64,000 nt of DNA. Source: Thiomicrorhabdus indica. Its GTDB lineage: Bacteria > Pseudomonadota > Gammaproteobacteria > Thiomicrospirales > Thiomicrospiraceae. The translations under genes and the position numbers were made by a program. The stretch spans positions 558,001 through 622,000 of the forward strand of contig NZ_CP033040.1 in NCBI RefSeq assembly GCF_004293625.1, in the 5' to 3' direction. The first letter of the stretch is position 1; each line of letters begins with the position of its first letter. Under the pieces are notes generated by a model that ran no database searches, was not told the origin of the DNA, and saw only the letters and a program-made list of their open reading frames with translations. This document shows, one piece after another, positions 35,369 to 45,000 of the stretch.

Positions 35369-36820
35369 ATGAAAGAGAAAACCACACTGGTTTGGTGTCA
35401 AAGAGAATTGCGACTCCAGCATTTTCCTGCGTTGCAAAGTGCACTTCAATCATCGGACAAGGTTATTGTTGCGTATTTTCATGATCCAGAGATGGCCATC
35501 GGTGAGGCTAATTCTGCTTGGCTGGCAAAAAGTTTGCTGGCTTTGCAAACCTCTTTGCGTGAGCAAGGCGGTGAATTAATCATGCTAGAGGGTAAGTTTG
35601 CAGACTGCCTTAAAGAGGCGTTGGAGTTTTATCGTCCGCAACAGGTATTTTACAGTTTTGAAGTTGGCACGCCTTTTTTTGGGCAACAAAACCAAGCATT
35701 GGATTTTTGCCAATCGCGCAAGATTGCCTTGCAACCGTTTTTTTCTGAATTCTGGTTCGATCCCGGCACAATCGTAAATCAGCAGAATAAACCCTATGTG
35801 GTGTTTACGCCATTTTATAAGGCGGCACAAAAGAAACTTTCCATGTTGCAACCCTTACAAGCCGAGCCGTCTAATCAAATTGGCGACTTAGGTAAAACCA
35901 AAGTTGCTGGCAAATTCGACTCATGGACAAAATTACCACCAAACTTGCAAGAAATTTTGGATAAGCCTTGGGCGCAAAAAATCCTTAAACACTGGAATGT
36001 CGGTGAGACGGGTGCCTGGTCACGATTGCATCATTTCATTGAAAATCATTTAAATGATTATGATGAAGATCGGGATTTTCCAGCGCTCGAAGCCACCAGT
36101 TTATTGTCACCTCATCTGCATTTTGGGGAAATTTCCAGTCGTGCAATTTACTTTGAGTTGCAAGCGTTAAAAGAACAAGACCCGAGCTTGAATATTGATC
36201 CTTGGGTCAGGCAACTGGTTTGGCGAGAATTTGCCCGATTGTTGATGTGGTATTTCCCAAATACGGAACATTCGCCATTCCAAACCAAATTTGAGCAGAT
36301 GGCTTGGGATGTTGGACCTCAAGACTTGTCGGTGTGGCAAAAAGGTCAAACGGGTATTCCGATTGTGGATGCAGGAATGCGTCAACTTTGGGAAACGGGT
36401 TTTATGCATAACCGAGTGCGAATGATTGTCGCTTCATTACTGACTAAAAATTTGAACCAATGCTGGTTAGAGGGCAAGCACTGGTTTGATGACACTTTGG
36501 TTGATGCAGATCCTAGTAATAATGTCATGGGGTGGCAGTGGGTTGCTGGTTGCGGTGTGGATGCTGCGCCTTATTACCGTTTGTTCAATCCATTGCGCCA
36601 AAGCGAACGTTTTGACCCTGACGGTGAGTATATTCGCCAATGGGTGCCTGAAATTAAAGCGCTTTCAGCCAAGGCAATTCATGCCCCTTGGGAAAATTTA
36701 AAAGAGTGTCACATTAAGGGAATCGCTTTAGGCAAAGATTACCCAAGACCGATTGTTGATCTAAGCGAAAGTCGCAAGGAGCATTTGGAGAGAGTTGAAT
36801 CTTTAAAGCAGGTGGTATAA
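35369..36820 (+). CDS. phrB: class I CPD deoxyribodipyrimidine photolyase
   Basis: The ATG at 35369 (after AGG) gives 483 residues. The antenna domain starts TTLVWCQRELRLQHFPAL. The FAD domain has LSPHLHFGEISSRAIYFEL, RQLVWREFARLLMWYFPN, GIPIVDAGMRQLWETGFMHNRVRMIVASLLTKNL and the flavin/tryptophan block DADPSNNVMGWQWVAGCGVDAAPYYRLFNP. It repairs cyclobutane pyrimidine dimers with blue light. It lies 44 bp after the DUF3833 gene and is followed by the MerR regulator. Confidence 0.93.
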   Translation: MKEKTTLVWCQRELRLQHFPALQSALQSSDKVIVAYFHDPEMAIGEANSAWLAKSLLALQTSLREQGGELIMLEGKFADCLKEALEFYRPQQVFYSFEVGTPFFGQQNQALDFCQSRKIALQPFFSEFWFDPGTIVNQQNKPYVVFTPFYKAAQKKLSMLQPLQAEPSNQIGDLGKTKVAGKFDSWTKLPPNLQEILDKPWAQKILKHWNVGETGAWSRLHHFIENHLNDYDEDRDFPALEATSLLSPHLHFGEISSRAIYFELQALKEQDPSLNIDPWVRQLVWREFARLLMWYFPNTEHSPFQTKFEQMAWDVGPQDLSVWQKGQTGIPIVDAGMRQLWETGFMHNRVRMIVASLLTKNLNQCWLEGKHWFDDTLVDADPSNNVMGWQWVAGCGVDAAPYYRLFNPLRQSERFDPDGEYIRQWVPEIKALSAKAIHAPWENLKECHIKGIALGKDYPRPIVDLSESRKEHLERVESLKQVV

Positions 36821-36937
36821 TTGCGCCTGCATCAGTTTTTGTCTAAGATATGCACAGTTTTTCGAATTTGCAAGATTAGGCAAAATACTCGCTTATTCTC
36901 TCTCCAGCACTCAAGGTCTAATGTCTAAGTAAAGTCT

Positions 36938-37813
36938 ATGGATACAAATCAACCACTCTACCCCATTCGTGAAGTTTCGCGTATTACGGGTGTTAATTCG
37001 ATTACTTTGCGCGCATGGGAGCGTCGTTATGGGTTGATTGAACCTGTTCGCACGCCAAGTGGTCACCGACTTTATACTGATGAGCATATTCAACAAATTC
37101 AAACGGCGGTTTCTTTAAATCAGCAAGGCATTCCGATCAGTCGTGTCAAAACGTTATTAGAAAAACCGGCTGAAATAGATTCGACAGAAACAAATGTTGA
37201 TGCATCGACTACGCCACAGCTTTCTGAAGGTGGCTCTGCATTTCTCATAGAGCCATTACAGGCTCTGAATATCATGGGTCTTGAACAAGCGTTTGACCAA
37301 TTGCTTGCTGATTTTCCTGATAAGAAGGCTTACCAAATTTTGGTTCAAGCAAATTTACAGTTCTCGGAATGGACTTTAGCTCAACAGTTGTTATGGCAAA
37401 GTTTGTTATCCATACGTTTAAAAACACGTTTGCGCCATCAGTTGCGGCTGTTTCCAAAACACCGTGCTAATCGTGTGTTGTTGGTCAATGCATCACAACA
37501 AATGAACAGAGTCAGTTTAGATTTGTTGCGTTTGTACTATGCCATGAACGGTTGTTTGACTATTGAAGTGCAGCGTGATGAGTTGGGTGCAGATTTGAGT
37601 GTTTTGGCGAACCTCCTGAAGACTTTTGAGGCGCAAACCTTATCGTTGTTGACAGAGCAAGCGATGCCGGATGAACCTTTATGGGTAGATTGGAGCGAGC
37701 GTTATTCAGCGCTTGAGATGCATATTTGGTGGCAGGCTAATGAACCAGTTGAGTTAGCGGCTTTTGTGCAAAATCAGAGTTATGCTTTGGATACATTATT
37801 TACCGGCCGGTAA
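36938..37813 (+). CDS. MerR-family light regulator, LitR/PplR-like without a B12 site
   Basis: 291 residues. The N-terminal MerR helix-turn-helix (about 8-75) is YPIREVSRITGVNSITLRAWERRYGLIEPVRTPSGHRLY. The C-terminal half has the helical bundle and a Rossmann-like segment (NRVLLVNASQQMNRVSLDLLRLYYAMNGC) aligned with the CarH/LitR B12 domain. The DxHxxG cobalamin motif is missing. In Pseudomonas putida PplR regulators work with short LOV proteins instead of B12; a LOV gene lies next door here. The stop codon falls in a 30-bp palindrome. Confidence 0.85.
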   Translation: MDTNQPLYPIREVSRITGVNSITLRAWERRYGLIEPVRTPSGHRLYTDEHIQQIQTAVSLNQQGIPISRVKTLLEKPAEIDSTETNVDASTTPQLSEGGSAFLIEPLQALNIMGLEQAFDQLLADFPDKKAYQILVQANLQFSEWTLAQQLLWQSLLSIRLKTRLRHQLRLFPKHRANRVLLVNASQQMNRVSLDLLRLYYAMNGCLTIEVQRDELGADLSVLANLLKTFEAQTLSLLTEQAMPDEPLWVDWSERYSALEMHIWWQANEPVELAAFVQNQSYALDTLFTGR

Positions 37814-37821
37814 ATAATGTA
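37792..37821. repeat. 30-bp perfect palindrome at the merR 3' end
   Basis: The ACCGGCCGGT core (37802-37811) is extended symmetrically from T37792 to A37821. It covers the last codons (FTGR) and the TAA stop of the MerR gene. Confidence 0.9.
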
Positions 37822-37949
37822 CTGAAATCACCGTTTAAGTCTTTTCTAACGCTTAGGGAGCGATATCGAAAACAACGAGATACAGTTTGCAAATTATCTG
37901 TGAGTCTCGTCATTTTTTTGAACGTTATTTGGAACAGTGAAAACCTGTT

Positions 37950-38393
37950 CTACGAGTTACTTTCCAGTTCAGCAATTCTTTTTTGTGCCGCTTCTAAAGC
38001 ATTACGTAGCTCGACTTCCTCGGTTACATCTTTCTGAATGCCAATGTAGTAGGTGATTTCATCTAGTTCATCATAAAAAGGCGTCACGCTTAATTCGTTC
38101 CAAAAAACCGAACCATCTTTGCGGTAGTTTTTCAAAATAGTTCGAATTGGAGCTTGGTCGTCAATCGCACTTCGGATCAATTTAATCGATTCTTGTTGAG
38201 TGTCTTCTCCCTGCAAAAAACGACAGTCTTGGTAAAGAATTTCATCTGCACGGTAACCGGTTAGTTTCTCAAAAGCCGGGTTTACATAAATTAAAATGGT
38301 ATCGCGACCTTCTTTTTCGGCCACAACAATTCCATCCTGTGCATTTTCGACCAGTTGCAAAAGCAATGCATTTCGCAGTTTGCCGTCTTTCAT
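37950..38393 (-). CDS. short LOV blue-light receptor
   Basis: A 147-residue single PAS/LOV domain with a C-terminal helix. The photoactive Cys57 lies in DCRFLQGEDT. The flavin contacts Asn89 (NYRKDG), Asn99 (FWNELS) and Gln120 (IGIQKDVT) are all present. Size and layout match the Pseudomonas putida short LOV proteins (PpSB1-LOV). It should bind FMN and form a cysteinyl adduct in blue light, signalling by dimer rearrangement. It is convergent with the MerR gene; the two are a likely sensor-regulator pair for the photolyase regulon. Confidence 0.92.
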   Translation of the reverse strand: MKDGKLRNALLLQLVENAQDGIVVAEKEGRDTILIYVNPAFEKLTGYRADEILYQDCRFLQGEDTQQESIKLIRSAIDDQAPIRTILKNYRKDGSVFWNELSVTPFYDELDEITYYIGIQKDVTEEVELRNALEAAQKRIAELESNS

Positions 38394-38704
38394 AATGATT
38401 CCCTAATTCGTTTAGTCACACCTTATTATGAGGCAAAACTTGTGGTCAATGGTGTGCTCAACTTAACGCGCATAAATCGACTTGTCCACAAGGTTTGGTT
38501 TGAGGTTTGATTGTAAACAACTTTCAGGTGAAAGTGGCACTCAATTTAGGCGGTAAACGTCTGTGAACTTCGATTTATGATATTCTTAAAAATCGACTAA
38601 ATAATTATACTTATATGATTCTTGATTGTTGCAAGCGGCCATTGTTAAGCGTTTTGCGAAATGAAACTGTTTATAGGGCGTTTTTAACGCGCTTTGGGAG
38701 GCTT

Positions 38705-39778
38705 ATGAGGAGTCTTACGAGTTCACCGGCAATAATAAAAAGAGTACCGGCCGGTAAGAAAATGACAGGGTTAGGCGTGCTATTTTTATTGGTGTTTTCA
38801 GCCTTCTTGGCGGGGTGTACTGAGTCTCAAGATCCCTTGCCATTAAAGGCCGCGTTTGCCAGTCAGCCCGATAATGCTCTGAATTTTATCGCGTATGAAA
38901 AAGGTTACTTTAAAAAACACGGGCTAGATATTCAAGTTGATTTTTTTCCTTCTGGGAAACGGGCTATCCATGATGGTTTTCTAAAACACGACTATGATAT
39001 TGCGACAACTGCTGAAGTCCCTTTTGTATTTGCCTTAGATGAAAATCCTGATTTACGAATTTTTGCGAGTCTTTATGGCGCTGACAATGTGAACCGCATT
39101 GTGACCCGGTGGGGGGTCGGTTTTAATTCGATTGACCAGATTGCAGGGAAAGTCATCGGCACACAAAAAAGCTCGGCAGTGCATTATTTTTTCCATCGAA
39201 TTTACAATGCTTTTGAGATACCCCGTTCGGATTTTACGTTGAAATTTTATCCAGCAGAAGAGCTACCGCAAGCCTTAGCAAATGGTGAAATTGATGCGTT
39301 TAGCATGCGTGAGCCTTATGTCTCTCAAGCAGAGGCCTTGCTGGATGGCGAAGTGAATATTTTTTCCATGCCGGGAATTTATCATCAGTTTGGAGTGGCC
39401 ATTACCCGAGAGGAAACGTTGCAACAGAAAAATGTTCAACTCGAACGTTATCTTCAAGCTTTGTTTGAGGCGAGAAATTTTGCGATTACAAACCCTCAGG
39501 AATCCATCGAAATTTTGGCGGAATATCTTTCGATATCAATTCCTGAAGCTCGCGCGCTTTGGCGACCAAGCAATTTGCAACTGGGGTTACATCAAGGGTT
39601 AATCAATACGATTGAATCAGAGATTCAATGGCGGAATTTTTTAACGGATTTAGGGTTAGATGATCGTAAAGTCGACTTGGAGGTATTTGATTTATCAGAT
39701 TATGTTCATGTAGATGTGATGTCCAAAGTGAACCCTTATGCAGTGATGGTGGTCTATGAACGGCAGAAGTCTGAATAG
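38705..39778 (+). CDS. NMT1/SsuA-type periplasmic substrate-binding lipoprotein
   Basis: The ATG at 38705 follows GGGAGG; 38762 is an alternative that gives a cleaner signal peptide. Hydrophobic segment and lipobox LAGC (VLFLLVFSAFLAGCTES). The mature domain is of the NitT/TauT/thiamine-precursor type: LKAAFASQPDNALNFIAYEKGYFKKHGLDIQVDFFPSGKRAIHDG, FSMREPYVSQAE. No permease or ATPase gene follows. Instead it overlaps a histidine kinase gene by 23 bp, so it probably presents a ligand to that sensor rather than to a transporter. Confidence 0.85.
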   Translation: MRSLTSSPAIIKRVPAGKKMTGLGVLFLLVFSAFLAGCTESQDPLPLKAAFASQPDNALNFIAYEKGYFKKHGLDIQVDFFPSGKRAIHDGFLKHDYDIATTAEVPFVFALDENPDLRIFASLYGADNVNRIVTRWGVGFNSIDQIAGKVIGTQKSSAVHYFFHRIYNAFEIPRSDFTLKFYPAEELPQALANGEIDAFSMREPYVSQAEALLDGEVNIFSMPGIYHQFGVAITREETLQQKNVQLERYLQALFEARNFAITNPQESIEILAEYLSISIPEARALWRPSNLQLGLHQGLINTIESEIQWRNFLTDLGLDDRKVDLEVFDLSDYVHVDVMSKVNPYAVMVVYERQKSE

Positions 39779-41255
39779 TATTTTTCGGTTTTGGGTGTTG
39801 TTGATTAGTTTGGTAACGGTTGCGTTAGGTTTTGTAACCATCGCACTGTATCAGCAAACTCAAAAACTTTATCAGATGAATGAGTTTAATTTGAATTTGA
39901 GTCAGGATACGACGGCGTTGATTTTACTGGCCAATGAACGCTTAGTTAACGATACAGGACGGTTTCAAAAGCAACTTGAAGATGCGGCTAGCAATCTAAA
40001 GCAAACGTTATATCAATCACGGTTTGCCATCTCTGAAGCGGACAGTGATCTTTTGCTGGTGTATTTATCGGATATTCGGTTTTTATTAAAACGCTATCAC
40101 ATTTTTAATAACCATCTATCGAAGCAAAACATTCAGCGTTCGTCCTATGATGGAGTGATGGCAAAGATTTATGGCATGGATGCCGAAGTGAATCGAATTA
40201 CTGGACAAGCACAACAAGAGTTTAAAGATAGTGCTCAGTTATTTATGATTGTTTTAGGTTTTTTCTTATTGGTGATGTTGGTGCTGCCACTAATGACTCT
40301 CAAAAAATTACGTTGGCAACTAATTGGTGCATTGCAGCAAGTTTCAGATTCTGCTCGCAGAATGATTGATCATAAATTTAAAAAATCCATTGAAGAAACG
40401 CCTTTATTGGAAATCAATCAACTGGTCTCGACCCTGAATAATTTACGTACCCGATTATTAAAAGAGATGGCAAGCAGAGAAGACTTGGAAGTGGAAATTG
40501 AAGCTAGAATCCATGCCGAGACCGAAGCGCGAAAATTGTTGCAAGATTTACAACGAAATCAAGCACAAATGGTCCAAATGGAAAAGCTTTCTGCAATGGG
40601 AACGATGGTCGGTGGTGTGGCACATGAATTGAATAACCCTTTGATGGGAATCATGAATTACATTCAATATTCGCAAAAACGCTGCGAGGATGAGAAAGCG
40701 AAGAAAATGCTCTTAAGAGCGCAAGATGAAGTCAGCCGAGTCCAGAGTTTGGTGAAAAACATGTTGATTTTTTCGCGAAGCAAGCAAGATGTTGAAATGA
40801 GAGTCATTGAGTTATTGCCAATTATTGAGCAGGTTATTGAATTATTTGAAGGCTCTTTTAAGAAACTAGGCATTCATATCGACCTTCAGGTGCCAGACAA
40901 GCTCCGAGTTCGAGCAAATGAAGATTTACTGAAGCAAGTGCTGGTCAACTTGCTTGGGAATGCTCGAGATGCGATACAAAGTGAGGAAAAACCTGTTTTG
41001 AGTGTTGTCTGGCTTCATGAGAAGGAGCAAGAAGGATTGTGCATCATTGATAATGGTGGTGGCATTCCTAAGAAGGTTCAGGAACAAATCTTCGATCCGT
41101 TTTTTACCACCAAACCGGTTGGCCAGGGAACGGGGTTGGGGTTGAGTATTTCCAAAGAAATGGCAACTACCATGAATGCTGAGCTAAAGCTTTTATCGAC
41201 CTCGGAATCTGGAACGAAATTTATATTAGGGTTACAAAAAGTTGATGAGGGGTAG
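39756..41255 (+). CDS. membrane sensor histidine kinase
   Basis: 499 residues. Two membrane segments (about 10-30 and 160-182) enclose a periplasmic helical sensor region of about 130 residues. A HAMP-like region and coiled coil follow. The H-box has His290 in GGVAHELNNPLMGIMNYI. The ATPase domain has NLLGNARDAI, IDNGGGIPKKVQ, FDPFFTTKPVGQGTGLGLSI. It overlaps the binding-protein gene and is followed after three bases by its response regulator. Confidence 0.92.
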   Translation: MNGRSLNSIFRFWVLLISLVTVALGFVTIALYQQTQKLYQMNEFNLNLSQDTTALILLANERLVNDTGRFQKQLEDAASNLKQTLYQSRFAISEADSDLLLVYLSDIRFLLKRYHIFNNHLSKQNIQRSSYDGVMAKIYGMDAEVNRITGQAQQEFKDSAQLFMIVLGFFLLVMLVLPLMTLKKLRWQLIGALQQVSDSARRMIDHKFKKSIEETPLLEINQLVSTLNNLRTRLLKEMASREDLEVEIEARIHAETEARKLLQDLQRNQAQMVQMEKLSAMGTMVGGVAHELNNPLMGIMNYIQYSQKRCEDEKAKKMLLRAQDEVSRVQSLVKNMLIFSRSKQDVEMRVIELLPIIEQVIELFEGSFKKLGIHIDLQVPDKLRVRANEDLLKQVLVNLLGNARDAIQSEEKPVLSVVWLHEKEQEGLCIIDNGGGIPKKVQEQIFDPFFTTKPVGQGTGLGLSISKEMATTMNAELKLLSTSESGTKFILGLQKVDEG

Positions 41256-41258
41256 CTG

Positions 41259-41636
41259 ATGACTAAGCATGTATTTACCATTGATGATGAGCGCTCAATT
41301 CGAGATTCATTTGTTTTAGCGTTAGAAGATTTTGACCATCTTGAGGTTTATGAAGCGGAAAATGGCCTTGAGGGCGTGAAACTAGCCGAACAAATCAAAC
41401 CCGATTTGGTGTTTATTGACTTAAATATGCCTGTCATGAATGGTGTTGATGCCATTAAAGCCATTCGTGAACTCCATCCAGAAGTTCCCATCTACGTGGT
41501 GACGGCGTTTGCCAAGATGTTTTTTGAGCAGTTACACGCGCTTCAAGAGGAAAACATTGCTTTTGAAGTAGCCGCTAAACCCATGTCTATGGATCAAATT
41601 CAAACGATTGTTTCGACAATTTTACCGGCCGGTTAA
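41259..41636 (+). CDS. single-domain response regulator
   Basis: A 125-residue receiver with no output domain. The acidic pair is in IDDERS, the phosphoacceptor is Asp54 (FIDLNMP), and Thr82 (VVTAF) and Lys107 (AAKPM) complete the active site. It lies three bases behind the kinase gene and presumably acts through protein contact, perhaps with the KaiB-like protein or the PhnD-GGDEF-EAL protein encoded next. The last residues LPAG and the stop come from an ACCGGCCGGT palindrome followed by TAA. Confidence 0.92.
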   Translation: MTKHVFTIDDERSIRDSFVLALEDFDHLEVYEAENGLEGVKLAEQIKPDLVFIDLNMPVMNGVDAIKAIRELHPEVPIYVVTAFAKMFFEQLHALQEENIAFEVAAKPMSMDQIQTIVSTILPAG

Positions 41637-41696
41637 AAATAAAAAGACACTCGATGAGTTGTTTCGTTTAAACACCTGTTGAAAAGAGAAAGAATT

Positions 41697-41984
41697 ATGA
41701 GTAAGAAAATAGAATTAAAATTATTTGTGGTGAACCCCAAACAGCATGAGCAATTGATTCAAGAATTCGAGAAAAGTCTGGCTGATAATTTTGAAAAAGA
41801 CTATGTTTTTGAAGTGATTGATGTTTTGTCAACGCCAGAAAAAGCGATGGAAAATCAAGTGTTTGCAACACCAATGCTTATGCGTGAGTTTCCTGAGCCC
41901 GTGCAAAAAATTTTAGTGGATATTGCTAAATTACATGATGTGTTTTTGACCATTAGTAATGCGAATGGTGCTGAAATCATTTAG
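41697..41984 (+). CDS. KaiB-like protein
   Basis: The ATG at 41697 gives 95 residues, close to KaiB length. It has the KaiB pattern: IELKLFVVNP, FEVIDVLSTPEKAMENQVFATPMLMREFPEPVQKILVDIA, comparable to the VIDVL...ILATPTL...PPPVRRIIGDL core of cyanobacterial KaiB. No kaiA or kaiC is in the window. In KaiC-free settings such proteins are thought to be stress or signalling adaptors. It lies between the response regulator and the large PhnD-type sensor in the same direction. Confidence 0.88.
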   Translation: MSKKIELKLFVVNPKQHEQLIQEFEKSLADNFEKDYVFEVIDVLSTPEKAMENQVFATPMLMREFPEPVQKILVDIAKLHDVFLTISNANGAEII

Positions 41985-42023
41985 ACGCTTGAATTGAGTG
42001 TGAATGGGATAAAAGTAAGGTTT

Positions 42024-45000
42024 ATGGAGCAGCAAAGAGTTTCCAGTAACAAATCGTCAGTATGGCCGCTATTAACCGTTTGGTTAATGAGCCTATGGTT
42101 GCTAGCGGGCGCAGTTCAAGGGGCACCTATGCAAGTTGCTGAGTCTGATGCCACTTCGCAAATGTCTACTCCAACTGCTAAGGCTGTTCAAGTTCAGACG
42201 ATTTCGGAGGCAAAAACCATGCCTTACGTCATTGGGGTGTTGGCATTGAATTCCATTGAGGAGGCACAAGAACAGTGGCAACCCTTAGCGGATTATCTGA
42301 ATGTGCAGATGCCTAACTTCGGGTTTGAAGTGAAGCCGTTGGATTTTGATGAAATCTTGCCGGCTATTGAAAACGCCAAAATTGATTTTCTCATTGCAAA
42401 CCCCGCTTTCTATGCTATTTCAGAACAAAAATACCAAACCTATGCGATTGCCACTTTGGTAAAGCATACCTTGCACGCCGATGTGTCAAAGTTTGGTGGA
42501 GTAGTCTTTAGCCAATTTGGTGTTGATGTTGAAGATACAATCAAACTTCATCAAGAAGAAGTGGCTGCAGTTGCTCCCTTTTCGTTAGGTGGTTACTTAG
42601 TTCAGAAAAAGTTCTTTAAAGATCGTTTTAATATTGATTTGAATGACCGAAGGATTACTTTCTATCATTCGCATCGAGATGTTGTAAATGCCGTATTGGC
42701 CGGTGAAAAAAAAGTTGGCATGGTTCGAACCGGCATTCTGGAATCAATGCAAAAAGAATCGATGGTTGAAACTTTTCGTCTCCCGGATACTCCAAATTAC
42801 CAGTTATTACTGACGACGAAACTATATCCAGAATGGCCTTTTGCCGCTTTAAAACATATTCCAGTTATCGAAGCAGAAAAAGTGCTTATCGAACTTTTGG
42901 CATGGAAAAGTGGCGTTGTTGGTCGAGACAGCTTTGCAAAAGTTGACGACCGTTTTAGCTGGTCGATTTCGCAGACTTATCAGCCAATAATGACATTATT
43001 GAAACAATTTAACGTCACGCCTTACAACACCGAAACCGAGATAAGTTTCAAGGTTTGGTTAGAACAATATCAAGAATGGGCTTTATTTTTTATTGCGCTC
43101 TTACTGGGTGTGATTTTAATGGCAAGCCTTTTAAATCGAAATGCTCTAATGGGAACGACCAAGCAGCGTAAACTCCATGATGAAATTGCTAGGCGGGATG
43201 ATGTGATTGCAGAGTTGGAATTGGCAAATCAAACTCTTACTTATCAACAGGAGCGCTTTCAAATATTAAGTGATGCCTCGAACGATGGTGTAGTAATTTT
43301 TTCTTTTTCAGGGCATATCGAGTATATCAACCCTCATGCCTTACGGTTTTGGGGTAAAGAGTATTCAACAGTTGATCGGTTGAATGCGTACCATTTGTTT
43401 AGCGATGTAAAGGATCGTAATCGCATTCATCAAATGATGGATACTTTGAATGAAGCGACCCAAAGTCCCATTTTTTTGGATGAGTTTTCTGCGAAATTGG
43501 TTGCTGCAGATAGCAGCATCAAAAGCGCTTCTCTTCGTCTAAGTGCTTTGCAGCGCAAAGGCAAGTGGCTGATAGCTATGAATTTCAATGATCAGTCGGA
43601 AAAAAAATTACTTGAAAAGTCTTATCATCAAGCGATATTCCTCGCGCAGACCTACATTGAACAGAGTGATCAAGCGGTATTTACGTTTGATACAGAATTT
43701 AAGTTGCAAACCGTGAATTCCAAAAGTTGCGCTTTGCTGACAAAAGGGGAGGAGTATAAAGGTCTATGTGGCGCAGAAAATGTTGAAAAATTACCGCTTG
43801 AAGACATTAGTGCGCATCAGATTGAATGGCTGAAACTCTGTTTTGCAGAAGATGAACGGACAGAATTGGTTTTGGAATTGAATGAGTTGATGCGAGAGGA
43901 CCGGCCGTCACATTTTGATTATCGGGTTTCACCTATGCATCAAGGGCCTTTTGAAAATTATCATTTTCATTTTTCTTATGTCGAAAATGTGCTTTTAAAT
44001 GAAGCGTTTTTTCTGTGTGTCGCACAAAATGTTTCTGTCCTTGAAGGCGCGCAACCATTCTTCAACGGAACGCGTCAATATTTGGAAAGTGTTTTGAACC
44101 AGAATCAGTCAGGGGTACTGATTTTGGATTCTCATGGTTTGGTGCAGTATTGTAACCATGCTGTTGAAAGTCTTATGAATGTGTCAAGTAAAGAACTCGT
44201 GGGCAGTGAGTTTGGCGTACCATCTAGTTTGAGTGAGACAAAGCACCATGAATTTGAAATTCTCACGGCTGATGGTTCCTCAGGGGTTGCTGAATTAATC
44301 TATACAGAAACCGTGTGGCAAGGTGAAAAAGCGTTTATGGTGCTGATGAATGATGTCAGTGACATTAAAGCCGCTCAGGCAGAAATGAGCTATCAAGCGT
44401 TGCACGACTCGTTGACAGGCCTTCCGAATCGACGCTTGTTGATACAACAATTAGACAATTTGATTGAGGCCAACCGCTTTAGTCATTCGCCGTTTACTTT
44501 GGTATTTGTCGATGTCGATCGCTTTAAGCAACTTAATGATACGTTCGGTTTCAGAATGGGGGATGAATTGTTGGTGCAAATTGCGCACAAGCTTAAAGAA
44601 ACCGTGCGCAGTTCTGATTCAGTGACTCGATTAGCAGGGGATGTTTTCGCGCTGATTTTGCCGGGTGTAGAAAATCAGGAAATGCTGAATTCATTGGTTC
44701 AAAAAATCTTCCATGCATTTGAAGATAAATTACTGTTTAGCAGTGGTTCTGTGAGTGTTTTTTTAAGTATGGGAGCGGTGATTCATCCAAATTATGGGCA
44801 CAGTTCTACTGATCTTCTGAAAATGGCTGACATTGCAAAACACTATGCTAAACGATCCGATAGTATTAATTGTAGGCTTTTCAATGACCGAGAAATGGGC
44901 GCTTCACTGAATACTTACAGCTTGGAAAATGAGTTAAATCGCGCGGTGTTGGATAACGAATTTTGTCTGTATTATCAGCCGCAAGTACTTGCTAAAACAG

